Part shown: piece by piece, positions 26,646 to 36,569 of the stretch
How the letters are laid out: every line of letters begins with the position of its first letter
Position numbering within the stretch: the first letter of the stretch is position 1
Program-made: the position numbers and the translations under genes
NCBI GenBank assembly: GCA_021775755.1
Contig: JAJFHE010000009.1
Location: 1 to 64,000, forward strand
Direction of reading: 5' to 3'
Source of the DNA: Hyphomicrobiales bacterium
GTDB taxonomy: Bacteria > Pseudomonadota > Alphaproteobacteria > Rhizobiales > JAJFHB01
DNA: 64,000 nt
Notes under the pieces: model-generated
What the model saw: only the letters and a program-made list of their open reading frames with translations
Databases searched by the model: none
What the model was told of the DNA's origin: nothing

Positions 26646-26946
26646 GGTGCGTTCCTTTGCGTTGCGTTGGTGTGTGACGGGCAGGCGGCTCGCGCCACGG
26701 CCCGTGCGGCACATATGTCCGCCCTGAATCGTTTCGGCAACGCGATGGCCGCGAATTGGGATTTCCTGCCAACTATCCCGGACGATGTGCAAAGTATGGT
26801 GTTTGCGAGCATCCGGGCGTAGGGCGGTCGGCACACTTTGGCTAGTCTGGGGCCGATCCGGGGTCAGTCTGGACAGTGCTCCGCTGTCGCTGTTTGATGG
26901 GGCGGAAACGACAATTCGTGCGGTGGCAACTCAGGGATCGATCACA

Positions 26947-28581
26947 GTGACGGCGAACCGGCAACTTCAACGGCCAAATCCATGGCGGAGTGATCCGCTA
27001 CCGCAGATGCGTGACGAGATGCATTTTGGCGACCGCGTCGTACGCTGCTTCGCTGAACGGCATGAAAATCTCTGGCAGATGTTTGAGGCCGCGGTTGCGG
27101 CGCGAGCCGGCGAGGACGCGGTGATCACGCCGCACGGGCGTCTCTCCTATGACGTGCTGCGGAGCCAGGTCGAACGCCTGGCGGACGCTTTGGGCAGTCG
27201 TGGCGTCGGTCCCGGCGACAGGGTGGCAATGCTCATCGGCAACCGCGCCGAGTTCGTGGTGACGTTCTTCGCGCTAGTCAGGCTCGGTGCTATTGCGGTG
27301 CCGCTCGGCATGCGCCTCAGGGAACCTGAGCTTGAGTTCATCCTCAACCAGTGCGGCGCCATGGGGCTTGTCTTCGAAGCGGGAAAGGCGGGAGACCTGC
27401 CGGCTCCCGAAACAATCCCGGCCCTGACGTTGCGTGTCGGGCTGGACGGTGAGCGAGATGGCGCGCTTGCCTATCAGGAGCTTGTCGAAGGTGCACCGCC
27501 GCTCAGCCTGCCGCCGCATGAGGCGGACGGGGACGATGTTGCCGTGCTGCTCTATACATCCGGTACGACGGGCCGTCCAAAGGCGGCGGAGCTTACGCAT
27601 TTCGGTATTGCACAGCAGACACGACAGATCGTGAGCTGTCTGGGTCTCACCGCAGCGGACCGCGGCCTTATCGCGGTGCCGGCATCGCATGTCACCGGCC
27701 TTGTCGCGGTGATGTTGCCGATGTTCGAGGCGGGCGGCGGCGTGGTGTTGCTGCCGGAATTTTCCACCGAAGGGTTCCTCGCGCTCGCCGTCGAGGCGCG
27801 TGTGACCTACACATTCATCGTGCCGGCCATGTACAACCTCTTTCTGCTGCAGACCGACCTTCGGGACTACGACCTTTCGAACTGGCGGGTCGGCGGCTTC
27901 GGCGGCGCGCCGATGCCGGTTGCAACCATCGAAGCGCTTGCCCGTCTCGTGCCTTCGCTGGGTCTGGTCAACGGCTACGGGGCGACCGAGACCACCTCTA
28001 CCGTTACCGTGATCCCGCTTGGAGACATCGCCGGCAACGAGGCAAGTGTCGGCCGCGTCATGCCGACGGTCGATCTGGTGGTGATGGATGAGGCGGGGCA
28101 GGCACTGCCGCCCGGCACGCCGGGTGAGTTGTGGTGGCGCACACCGACCACGGTGCGCGGTTATTGGGACAATCCGTCGGCAACGTCTGAAAACTTCGTC
28201 GGCGGTTACTGGCGCTCCGGCGATATCGGCACGATATCACCGGAAGGCTATGTGTTCCTGCATGACCGTTTGAAGGACATGATCAACCGCGGCGGCTACA
28301 AGGTGTTTTCCGCCGAGGTCGAAAACGTGCTGATGGGCCACGCAGGTGTCGGCGAAGTGGCGATCGTCGCCCAGCCCGACAGCGTTCTGGGCGAACGCGT
28401 GCACGCCTTCGTCAAGCCGGCGCCCGGTGCCGGCATCGATCTGGAAGCCCTGCGCACGCATTGCGCTCCGCTTCTGTCCGATTACAAACTGCCCGAAGCC
28501 CTGACCCTTGTCGAAGAAAGCCTGCCGCGAAATGCCAACGGCAAGGTAAAAAAGGACGAGCTTCGCGAGAAGCTCGGTTAG
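26947..28581 (+). CDS. AMP-dependent acyl-CoA synthetase/ligase
   Basis: 544 residues from the GTG at 26947, which has AGGGA upstream and gives a natural N-terminus; ATG 27007 is an alternative. The P-loop LLYTSGTTGRPKAAELTH, the NGYGATETTS block, the hinge HDRLKDMINRGGYKVFSAEVE and the catalytic Lys in RNANGKVKKDEL are all present. It activates a carboxylic acid to acyl-CoA through an acyl-adenylate. Chain length is not readable. The next gene is a hydroxyisobutyrate-dehydrogenase-like enzyme. Confidence 0.93.
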   Translation: MTANRQLQRPNPWRSDPLPQMRDEMHFGDRVVRCFAERHENLWQMFEAAVAARAGEDAVITPHGRLSYDVLRSQVERLADALGSRGVGPGDRVAMLIGNRAEFVVTFFALVRLGAIAVPLGMRLREPELEFILNQCGAMGLVFEAGKAGDLPAPETIPALTLRVGLDGERDGALAYQELVEGAPPLSLPPHEADGDDVAVLLYTSGTTGRPKAAELTHFGIAQQTRQIVSCLGLTAADRGLIAVPASHVTGLVAVMLPMFEAGGGVVLLPEFSTEGFLALAVEARVTYTFIVPAMYNLFLLQTDLRDYDLSNWRVGGFGGAPMPVATIEALARLVPSLGLVNGYGATETTSTVTVIPLGDIAGNEASVGRVMPTVDLVVMDEAGQALPPGTPGELWWRTPTTVRGYWDNPSATSENFVGGYWRSGDIGTISPEGYVFLHDRLKDMINRGGYKVFSAEVENVLMGHAGVGEVAIVAQPDSVLGERVHAFVKPAPGAGIDLEALRTHCAPLLSDYKLPEALTLVEESLPRNANGKVKKDELREKLG

Positions 28582-28606
28582 GCAATCGAGCTCCAAGGAG
28601 AAATCC

Positions 28607-29515
28607 ATGAAACTTGCTCAGATCGGTCTTGGGAATGTCGGAGCGCTGCTGGCGGCCAATCTCGCTGATGCGGGCTATGAGCTGGTGGTGCATGACCTCA
28701 ACCGCGACGCCGCGGCGCCGCTTTTGGACGCGGGCGTGGACTGGGCGGAAAGTCCGGCGGAGGCTGCCGGTGCCTGCGATGTGTTGATCACCTGTCTGCC
28801 GTCGCCCGATGCGGTGTCGGCGGTGATGGAGGGTGCGGACGGTGCGCTGCAGGCGCTGTCGGCGGGGCAGGTGTGGGTTGAAACCTCAACGACGGATGCC
28901 GATGAGGTCAAGCGTCTCGCGGCACTTGCCGCCGGGTGCGGCGCCGCGACGCTTGAAGCCACTCTCACGCTCGGCGTGCACCGCATGAAGGCGCGCACCG
29001 CAACCGTTTTCGCCGGCGGCGACGAAGCGGTGTTCGAAACCCTCAAACCGGTTCTTGAAGCGATGGCCGGGCGGGCGATGTTCATCGGAGCGCTCGGACA
29101 AGCGACCGTAATCAAGGTGATCACCAACCTGCTCGCCTTCATCAATCTCGTCGGCTCGGCGGAGGGCATGATGCTGGCTCAGAAGGCCGGACTTGATCCG
29201 ACCATTGCGCATGCCGCGATTTCCGCAAGCTTCGGCGGCAGCTATGCCCACGACACGGCAATGCCCGTGGCGCTTGGCGGCACCTATAACGACGGTTTCG
29301 CCATGCAGCTTGCCTGCAAGGACCTGCGGCTCGGCCGCAAGCTTGCAGATCAGCATGGCCTTGAGATGGAACTGGCCGGTCTCGTTGCGGCCATGTTCGA
29401 AGAGGTGCGCGGCAAATACGGCGACCGAGCCTTTTCCACCGAGTGCGTCCGCTATGTCGAAGACAAGGCGGGGGAGCAGCTGAGAGCGACGGGTTTCCCT
29501 CAGTCCATGCGTTAA
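28607..29515 (+). CDS. 3-hydroxyisobutyrate dehydrogenase-family oxidoreductase
   Basis: 302 residues. The Rossmann loop is IGLGNVGALLAANL, with the substrate motif LEATLTLGVHR and the catalytic Lys in ATVIKVITNLLAF, as in beta-hydroxyacid dehydrogenases. AAGGAG precedes the ATG and it follows the ligase gene by 25 bases, so both likely serve one short-chain acid pathway (valine- or hydroxyacid-type). Confidence 0.9.
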   Translation: MKLAQIGLGNVGALLAANLADAGYELVVHDLNRDAAAPLLDAGVDWAESPAEAAGACDVLITCLPSPDAVSAVMEGADGALQALSAGQVWVETSTTDADEVKRLAALAAGCGAATLEATLTLGVHRMKARTATVFAGGDEAVFETLKPVLEAMAGRAMFIGALGQATVIKVITNLLAFINLVGSAEGMMLAQKAGLDPTIAHAAISASFGGSYAHDTAMPVALGGTYNDGFAMQLACKDLRLGRKLADQHGLEMELAGLVAAMFEEVRGKYGDRAFSTECVRYVEDKAGEQLRATGFPQSMR

Positions 29516-29582
29516 ACCCATGCACGACCGCCGGCGATGGCCTATTGTCGGACCCTGACTCACAGCTCAAGGTTTACCTCAC

Positions 29583-30944
29583 GTGCTGCGTAAGTTCCTC
29601 ATCATCCCGCCGGTGGTCGCCGGCATTGCCGTTCTGTTTTTCCTCGCCAGTAACAAGCAGGAACCGGTGCGCAATCCTCCCGAAGAACTTGCCCGGGCGG
29701 TAAGGGTCATAGAGGCGGAAGCGGTCGATCTCGTGCCCCGGGCGGTAGGTTACGGCACGGTTCAGCCTTCCAGGGTGTGGAATGCGACAGCGCAGGTTTC
29801 CGGCGAGGTCGAGTACCGACACCCGGCGGTAAAGCGTGGCGCGATCCTGCCTGAGGGAACCGAAATCCTGCGTATCTCCCCGGTCGACTTCGAGCTTGCC
29901 ATTGCCCAGGCCGAAGCGAACATCCGTTCGTCGGAAGCCAAGCTGGCCGAGTTGCTGGTGTCGGAAGAAAACACCCGCGCCACGCTTCAACTCGAACAGC
30001 GTGCGCTCGACCTTCGCGAAACCGAACTCAAGCGCAAGACCGAACTGCAGGAGCAGGGCGTGGTTGCGCAATCGGTGGTGGATCAGGAGATGCGCGACAC
30101 ACTTGCCCAGCGCCAGCGCGTGCAGGACCTGGAGAACACGTTGCGGCTGATCCCGACCCAGCGTACCGTCGAGGAAGAACAAAAGGCGGTATTTGCAGCG
30201 CAACTTCAATCGGCGCAGCTCGACCTTGACCGCACCCATGTACGCCTGCCCTTCGACGGCCGCATTGCGCAGGTCAATGTGGAGGAAACCCAGTTTGCGC
30301 AGACCGGATCGGTCCTCGCCATCGTCGACAGCGTCGATGTCGCCGAGATCGAGGCGCAGGTGCCGATTTCACGGTTCCGCATGCTCATCGATGCTGCGTC
30401 CGGGGCGGCTGCGCCGCAAGGTGTGAGTGCGGCCTCCATTGCTCAGATCGTCGAGCGGCTTGGTTTGAAAGTCACGGTGCGCCTGCGCGACGGCGACCGG
30501 AATACGGAATGGCCCGGCCGGTTCGCGCGCATCTCCGACACCATCGATCCGAAAACCCGCACTGTCGGCATCATCGCCGAAGTGGACGGTGCCTATGCAC
30601 AGGCCGAGCCGGGCGTGCGGCCGCCGCTCGCCAAAGGGTTCTTTGTCGAGATCGAGATCAGCGCACGGGCAATCCCCGGCCAGATCGTCGTGCCGCGCGC
30701 CGCGGTGGTGGCGGGGCAGATCCATGTGGCCAACACGGATAACCGGCTTGAAGTCAGACCCATTGAAACCGGCATCGTCCAGGGCGACATCGTCTCCGTG
30801 GTATCGGGGCTCGAACCCGGTGAACGCGTGATCGTTTCCGATCTCGTGCCGGCGATCGCCGGAATGCTGTTGGCGCCCGAGGTCGACGCCGCGCTTCAGG
30901 CCCGTGTCGTGCAGGCCGCCAACGGTGGGAGCCCGCTTAGATGA
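29583..30944 (+). CDS. RND efflux periplasmic adaptor (membrane fusion protein)
   Basis: 453 residues from a GTG at 29583 with AAGG upstream. One N-terminal membrane anchor (4-22), lipoyl-like half motifs around VQPSRVWNATAQVSGEVEY and LDRTHVRLPFDGRIAQVNVEETQF, a long coiled-coil hairpin (about 105-205), then beta-barrel and membrane-proximal domains. It pairs with the RND pump whose ATG overlaps this stop by 4 bases. No outer-membrane channel is encoded nearby. Confidence 0.92.
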   Translation: MLRKFLIIPPVVAGIAVLFFLASNKQEPVRNPPEELARAVRVIEAEAVDLVPRAVGYGTVQPSRVWNATAQVSGEVEYRHPAVKRGAILPEGTEILRISPVDFELAIAQAEANIRSSEAKLAELLVSEENTRATLQLEQRALDLRETELKRKTELQEQGVVAQSVVDQEMRDTLAQRQRVQDLENTLRLIPTQRTVEEEQKAVFAAQLQSAQLDLDRTHVRLPFDGRIAQVNVEETQFAQTGSVLAIVDSVDVAEIEAQVPISRFRMLIDAASGAAAPQGVSAASIAQIVERLGLKVTVRLRDGDRNTEWPGRFARISDTIDPKTRTVGIIAEVDGAYAQAEPGVRPPLAKGFFVEIEISARAIPGQIVVPRAAVVAGQIHVANTDNRLEVRPIETGIVQGDIVSVVSGLEPGERVIVSDLVPAIAGMLLAPEVDAALQARVVQAANGGSPLR

Positions 30945-33900
30945 TCCGCTATTTTGCCGGTCATCCGACGGCTGCAAATCTCCTCATGGCGGCCTTTATT
31001 ATCGCCGGGCTGGTTGCCGCGCCGACGCTTCAGCGCGAGACGTTTCCGCGCATCGAACCGCGCAATGTGGAAGTTGTCGTTCCCAATCCCGGGGCGCGCC
31101 CGGAAGATGTCGAAGAGGCGATCTGCCGGCGCATCGAGGATGCTGTCGATGGCATCAACGACATCTCCGAAATCTCCTGCGAGGCACGCGAAGGACTGGC
31201 GCGCGCGGTGATCGAGATGGCGGAAGGTGCCGACCTCGACCGTTTCTTTTCCGATGTGAAAACCGAAGTCGAGGCCATCGACGACTTTCCCGATGTAGCC
31301 GAACAGATCACCGTCAGGCAGCTCGGGCGCACTGACTTCGTCGCTTCGGTAGCCGTGGTGGGTCCGTTGAGCGCACCCAATCTCAAGGCCTATGCGGAAG
31401 CGCTTAAGGTGCGCATGCTGCAGTGGGGCGGAATCCCGAAAGTTGAAATCAACGGGTTCTCCGAACACCAGATCCGCATCGAGATATCCGATCAGACGCT
31501 GCGTCAGTATGGACTGAGCGCTGCCGACATCGCGCGCGCCATCCAGCGCCAGAGCCTCGACCTGCCGTCCGGCAGCATCGAAACGCATGACCGCGATCTC
31601 TTGATCAGGTTCGCCGACGAGCGGCGCAACGTCGACCAGTTCCGCGATCTTGTGGTTGTTTCGGGCGAAACCGGTGGGCAGGTGCGGCTCGGCGACATCG
31701 CGCAACTGTCGGACCGGTTCGAGCTCGATGAAGACAAAATCGTGCTCAACGGCCGCCCCGCGGCGGTGCTCGACGTGACCAAGACGCGCAGCGACGACAC
31801 GCTCGAAGTGATTGACGCGATCAATGCGTTTCTGGACGCGGAACGGGCACGCGCGCCGCAGAACGTTGAGCTTCTGGTTACCAACGACAGGTCGTCCATC
31901 GTGCGCGACCGCCTGACGCTCCTCATCAAAAATGGCGGGCAGGGGCTGGCGCTCGTGTTTCTCACGCTCTGGCTGTTCTTCGGTTTCCGTTATTCCTTCT
32001 GGGTGGCGATGGGGCTGCCGGTGTCGTTTCTCGGCGCCGTCGTGGTCATGGTGGCGATCGGTTACTCGATCAACATGCTGACGATGGTCGGGCTGCTTAT
32101 CGTCATTGGCCTGCTGATGGACGACGCCATCGTTATTGCTGAGAATATCGAGGCGCACCGCAGCCGTGGCAAGTCGCCGATTGAATCGGCTGTCGACGGC
32201 GCGCGTCAGGTGCTGCCAAGCGTCTTTGCGTCCTTTGCCACAACGACCTGCATCTTCGGGTCGCTGGCGTTCCTGCAGGGTGATCTTGGACAAATCCTGC
32301 GGGTTGTGCCGGTGGTCATGCTGGTGGTGCTCGTTGTCTCGCTGGTCGAGGCATTCTTCATCCTGCCCAATCACCTCTCCCATGCGCTGCGCAAACGCGC
32401 TGACCAACAGCCCCGCGTGCAGGCAGCCGTTGACCGCGCCGTCAACTGGATCGGCGACCGTCTGGTGCAGCCGTTTGCAACGATCGCCGTCAGATGGCGC
32501 TATCTGATGCTCGGGTGCTCGATGGGCCTGTTGCTGCTTGCCGTATCGGCCATCGCCGGCGGGGTTCTGAAGTTCTCGCCGTTCCCCGAACTCGATGGCG
32601 ATGTCATGGAGGCGCGCATTCTGCTGCCGCAGGGAACGCCGCTGCACCGCACCGAAGACGTGGTTGCCCGCATTACGCAGGCGCTTGACGCGGTCGACCG
32701 GCGCCTGACGCCGCAACAGCCGGACGGCCGCTCTCTCATCCGCCACGCGGTGGTTACGTTCTCCCAGAATTCCGATGCCAATGAAACCGGTCCGCATGTG
32801 GCAACCGTGCGTGCTGATCTCTTAAGTTCCGAAGTGAGGTCTGTTCGCATTGATGACGTCATCAATCAATGGCGAACGGAAACCGGCGCGATTGCGGATG
32901 TGCTGTCGATCAAGTTTGCCGAAGCGCAGATCGGTCCCGCCGGTCTTGCCATCGACATGCGGCTTCAGGGCGGCGACCTAGAAGAATTAAAGGGCGCATC
33001 CACGGCGCTGATCGGATGGCTTTCGGGCTATCGCGGCGTGCACAACCTCACCGACGATCTGCGGCCCGGCAAACCGGAAGTGCGGGTGCGTCTGCGCGAT
33101 GGTGCCTATGCGCTCGGCATAGACGGGCGGATGATCGCCGATCAGCTGCGCTCGGCCTTCTTCGGCACCACGGTATCTGAAATTCAGGCGGGGTCTGAGT
33201 CCTACGAAATCGATGTGCGGCTCGATGCGCGCGACCGCGACAGCCTTGCCGATCTCGACTACTTCACAATCACCAATGCCGATGGCAGCTCGGTGCCGTT
33301 GTCCGCCGTGGCTGACGTCGAACTCGACCGCGGCTATGCGCGCATCAACCGGATCGACGGCCGGCGCACGGTTTCCGTCACCGGCGACATTGATGCGGAG
33401 GTCGCCAACTCAAGCGAAGTCGTCGCCGACACGACAAGGAATTTCCTGCCGGAGTTTGCTCGGCGCTTTCCCGGCGTTACGTTCTCGCTCAAAGGCGAAA
33501 ACTCCGAAGCCGCCACGACCCAGCAATCGATGATGCGCGGGTTCCTTCTGGGGCTGGTCGGGGTGTTCCTGCTGCTGAGCTTCCAGTTCCGCAGCTATGT
33601 CGAGCCGGTCGTGGTCATGGTGATTATCCCGTTCGCCTTTATCGGCGCGGTCGCGGGCCACCTGCTGCTCGGCCTCGACTTCACCATGCCGAGTATGCTC
33701 GGTTTCGTGGCGCTGGCGGGCGTCGTGGTCAACGACTCCATTTTGCTGGTCAACTTCATCAAGCACTATCACGGCGACACGAGTTCGGTTGCCGAAGCCG
33801 CACCGCTGGCGAGCCGCGCCCGCTTCCGCGCGATCCTGCTGACCTCGCTCACGACCATCGCAGGGCTTCTGCCGCTGCTTGCCGAAACCAGTCTGCAGGC

Positions 33901-34027
33901 CCAGATCCTCGTACCGCTCGTCACCAGCCTCGCCTTCGGCCTCCTCGCCTCGACCGCCCTGGTGCTCTTCATCGTGCCTGCGGTCTATACGATCCTCGAC
34001 GATTTCGGACTGGCGCGGCTGGATTGA
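30941..34027 (+). CDS. RND (AcrB/MmpL-like) efflux transporter
   Basis: 1028 residues with the 12-segment, two-large-loop layout of AcrB-type pumps. The proton-relay Asp pair is in LLMDDAIVIAENIEA in TM4, and the TM10-11 region reads LAGVVVNDSILLVNFIKHY. The N-terminus FAGHPTAANLLMAAF is common in pumps paired with this adaptor type in marine and soil alphaproteobacteria. The substrate is unknown. Confidence 0.94.
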   Translation: MIRYFAGHPTAANLLMAAFIIAGLVAAPTLQRETFPRIEPRNVEVVVPNPGARPEDVEEAICRRIEDAVDGINDISEISCEAREGLARAVIEMAEGADLDRFFSDVKTEVEAIDDFPDVAEQITVRQLGRTDFVASVAVVGPLSAPNLKAYAEALKVRMLQWGGIPKVEINGFSEHQIRIEISDQTLRQYGLSAADIARAIQRQSLDLPSGSIETHDRDLLIRFADERRNVDQFRDLVVVSGETGGQVRLGDIAQLSDRFELDEDKIVLNGRPAAVLDVTKTRSDDTLEVIDAINAFLDAERARAPQNVELLVTNDRSSIVRDRLTLLIKNGGQGLALVFLTLWLFFGFRYSFWVAMGLPVSFLGAVVVMVAIGYSINMLTMVGLLIVIGLLMDDAIVIAENIEAHRSRGKSPIESAVDGARQVLPSVFASFATTTCIFGSLAFLQGDLGQILRVVPVVMLVVLVVSLVEAFFILPNHLSHALRKRADQQPRVQAAVDRAVNWIGDRLVQPFATIAVRWRYLMLGCSMGLLLLAVSAIAGGVLKFSPFPELDGDVMEARILLPQGTPLHRTEDVVARITQALDAVDRRLTPQQPDGRSLIRHAVVTFSQNSDANETGPHVATVRADLLSSEVRSVRIDDVINQWRTETGAIADVLSIKFAEAQIGPAGLAIDMRLQGGDLEELKGASTALIGWLSGYRGVHNLTDDLRPGKPEVRVRLRDGAYALGIDGRMIADQLRSAFFGTTVSEIQAGSESYEIDVRLDARDRDSLADLDYFTITNADGSSVPLSAVADVELDRGYARINRIDGRRTVSVTGDIDAEVANSSEVVADTTRNFLPEFARRFPGVTFSLKGENSEAATTQQSMMRGFLLGLVGVFLLLSFQFRSYVEPVVVMVIIPFAFIGAVAGHLLLGLDFTMPSMLGFVALAGVVVNDSILLVNFIKHYHGDTSSVAEAAPLASRARFRAILLTSLTTIAGLLPLLAETSLQAQILVPLVTSLAFGLLASTALVLFIVPAVYTILDDFGLARLD

Positions 34028-34115
34028 GCTCTCTGCAGCAACAGTCTGGGCTGATAGCTGACAACAAATCGAACATCCGGTTCGAACTGCCGGCACGGGA
34101 TTCGGCCTCCTTGTG

Positions 34116-35201
34116 TCAGCCGGTCAATGCAGCAGTAATCTTTTGCTGAAAATCATAGACCGCATGTTCGCTTATGTCTGTTTGGTCCGGGTCGAGTACC
34201 AACCGGCCCTGTCCATAGCCCTGGCTGCGCAGCCCCTTCTGGACGCTTTCACATAGCGGTATGTCTTCCAGGCGGACGGTGTGGATAAAATCGATCACAG
34301 CCTGTTCTTCTTCGGAAATCTCCGCGTTTGGAAAATACCATTCCACACCCTGCAGGGTTTCTTCAGGTCCTGTCGGAGCATGATGGAACACCGTCAGATT
34401 GCCGCCCGGATAGACTTCAAACACAGTGTTTGGCCAAATGTAGAAACTGCGAAACTCGTTGGCCCGAGGCGCGGCATGCGGATCAACGTGGTAACCGACC
34501 TGATCGCCTTTGTCGCGGCTGCGATGAACATGGAAGTGTGAATAGCACTCAATTTTGTATGTGTGCAGATCGAGTGCGTTTTCGGTCAGTGTCCGGTGCT
34601 GGTTCGGGCAATGGTAGCATTCCGAAAAATTTTCGACCGAGTTCTTCCAGTTGGCCTTCAGCGGGATGCCGTAACGCTTGGCCACTGTCAGATGCTCCGG
34701 TGAGGGAGAAAAGGAACGAATTTCCTCCTCAAGTCCGGGCGTCAGTTCGCGAAGCGATTGAGCCTCATCATCCATATTAATGAACAAAAAGCCGCACAGG
34801 GTCTCGAGCCTGACTGATCTGAGACAGATTTCGTCCTTGTCGAACTCGCCAATGTTTTCCGTCCCGCGCGCGGACTGCAACCGGCCATCATGGTCGTAGG
34901 CCCAGGTGTGATAGGGGCATGTTATGAGCGGCTTGAGCGGGCCTTCCCCTTCGAGCAACCGATGGGCGCGATGCTGGCAGACATTGTAAAAGGCACTCAG
35001 CTCACCGTGTCTGTCTTTCAGCACAATGATGCTTTCATCGGCAATATCGCGAACCAGATAACGGGATCGTTCGCCCAGCATGCTCACATGGCCGATATAC
35101 TGCCACGTCCGGCGAAAAATCCGGTCCTTCTCGCGCTGGTAGGTATCAGGGTCGTAGTAGTACCAACCCGGCAATGTTTTGGGGCTTGCTCCGGTCAACA
35201 T
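34116..35201 (-). CDS. Rieske non-haem iron oxygenase, alpha subunit (quaternary-amine type)
   Basis: 361 residues. Rieske [2Fe-2S] ligands: C75-x-H77 and C95-x2-H98. Mononuclear iron site: H197 and H202 in SECYHCPNQH. The residue that usually bridges the two centres (Asp in ring dioxygenases) is Glu194 here, as reported for carnitine and betaine oxygenases. It is therefore better read as a demethylating or hydroxylating monooxygenase for an amine such as betaine. No reductase is adjacent. A related gene lies at 43764. Confidence 0.88.
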   Translation of the reverse strand: MLTGASPKTLPGWYYYDPDTYQREKDRIFRRTWQYIGHVSMLGERSRYLVRDIADESIIVLKDRHGELSAFYNVCQHRAHRLLEGEGPLKPLITCPYHTWAYDHDGRLQSARGTENIGEFDKDEICLRSVRLETLCGFLFINMDDEAQSLRELTPGLEEEIRSFSPSPEHLTVAKRYGIPLKANWKNSVENFSECYHCPNQHRTLTENALDLHTYKIECYSHFHVHRSRDKGDQVGYHVDPHAAPRANEFRSFYIWPNTVFEVYPGGNLTVFHHAPTGPEETLQGVEWYFPNAEISEEEQAVIDFIHTVRLEDIPLCESVQKGLRSQGYGQGRLVLDPDQTDISEHAVYDFQQKITAALTG

Positions 35202-35421
35202 ATGTACTTACTCGGCCAGTCCGAAGAAGGCAGGGTCCACTTAGTGCAGACGAAGCTCTTCTCCCGATTCAATATCCCTGGTCGCAGAGACCGCAAGCCA
35301 GGATCCAAATTTATCATGCTCAGATCGGTTGGTCACATTGGGCACGCCCTATTGGTTTAATAGCGAGCCAGGGCCGAAGCAAATGCAAAAAATTCAGTCC
35401 GTTAAGCGGTCTCCGTTAAAC

Positions 35422-35691
35422 TTATCCCGCCTCGCGCAGGTTGTCGGTCTCCGAAGGGATTTCGATATCGACTTTCAGTGTTGAGATGGTTTTGCCGCGC
35501 ACAGTGGTGACCTTGATGTGTTCGGCGTCGAGGCTCACGTGTTTGGAGATCGCCTCGAGAATTTCCTCCTGCAGCTTGGCGACGAGGTCGGGGCGGCCGC
35601 AGAAGGTGCGTTCATGGGCGAGGAGGACCTGCAGGCGTTCGCGGGCAACCGGGGCAGACGCCTGCGGTCTGAACAGGCGGAACAGGCTCAT
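35422..35691 (-). CDS. minE: Cell division topological specificity factor MinE
   Basis: 89 residues. N-terminal MinD-interacting region ARERLQVLLAHERTF, then the dimerisation domain ending in TLKVDIEIPS. It overlaps minD by 4 bases and is last in minCDE. MinE stimulates MinD ATPase and drives pole-to-pole oscillation. Confidence 0.96.
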   Translation of the reverse strand: MSLFRLFRPQASAPVARERLQVLLAHERTFCGRPDLVAKLQEEILEAISKHVSLDAEHIKVTTVRGKTISTLKVDIEIPSETDNLREAG

Positions 35692-36503
35692 GCGGCTTTC
35701 CCTCCAAAGAGTTTGCCGAAGAGGTTTCGTCTGTCTCTCGGCACCGACATGGCAACCGCCTCGCCGGTGAGACGGCGCGCGGCGTCCTGATAGGCGCGGG
35801 CTGCGGCGCAGACCGGGTTCGACAAGGTCACCGGAGCGCCGAGATTGGAGGCGCGCAGCACCTCCTCGCTTTCCGGAACGATGCCGAGCAGCGGAACGGA
35901 AAGGATGTCGAGCACGTCGTCGACGCCGAGCATTTCGGCGCGTGCAATGCGCGAGGCATCGTAGCGCGCGATCAGCAGGTGCTTTTCGATGTCACCACCG
36001 CTTTCGGCACGCTCGGTTTTTGAATCTAACATGCCGATAATGCGGTCGCTGTCGCGCACAGACGAAATTTCCGGATTGGTGACGATGACGGCGGTATCGG
36101 CGTGGCGCATGGCGAGGATGGCGCCGCGCTCGATGCCCGCCGGGCTGTCGCAGATAATCCAGTCGAATTTTTCGCGCAGCTGCTTCATGACGCGGGCGAC
36201 GCCTTTTTCGGTGAGTGCGTCCTTGTCGCGGGTCTGCGAGGCGGGCAGCAGCGACAAGGTGTCGAGGCGCTTGTCACGGATCAGTGCCTGCGCAAGCTTG
36301 GCGTTGCCCTGAATGACGTTGATCAGGTCGTAGACGACACGGCGTTCGGCGCCGAGCATCAGGTCGAGATTGCGCAGGCCGACATCGAAATCGACGACAC
36401 AGACATTCTGTCCGGTTTTCGCAAGCGCTGCGCCGAGGGATGCGGTCGACGTCGTTTTTCCGACGCCGCCCTTGCCCGATGTCACTACGACGACATTTGC
36501 CAT
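35688..36503 (-). CDS. minD: Septum site-determining ATPase MinD
   Basis: 271 residues. Deviant Walker A GKGGVGKTT (11-19), switch DFDVGLRNLD, and DSPAGIE, with an amphipathic C-terminal helix (RRNLFGKLFGG) for membrane binding. It recruits MinC to the membrane and oscillates with MinE. It lies 66 bases after minC. Confidence 0.97.
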   Translation of the reverse strand: MANVVVVTSGKGGVGKTTSTASLGAALAKTGQNVCVVDFDVGLRNLDLMLGAERRVVYDLINVIQGNAKLAQALIRDKRLDTLSLLPASQTRDKDALTEKGVARVMKQLREKFDWIICDSPAGIERGAILAMRHADTAVIVTNPEISSVRDSDRIIGMLDSKTERAESGGDIEKHLLIARYDASRIARAEMLGVDDVLDILSVPLLGIVPESEEVLRASNLGAPVTLSNPVCAAARAYQDAARRLTGEAVAMSVPRDRRNLFGKLFGGKAA

Positions 36504-36569
36504 GAAATTACTCTCCTCTAACTCACTGGTGCGTTTCGGGTTCTTGTTGTCTTCAGGTGCTATCTGTCT

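Noticed and set aside
30896-32797. Long minus-strand open frame opposite the RND pump gene
   Set aside because: It mirrors the codon structure of the clearly homologous efflux pump, is rich in Arg/His/Gln and shows no domain.
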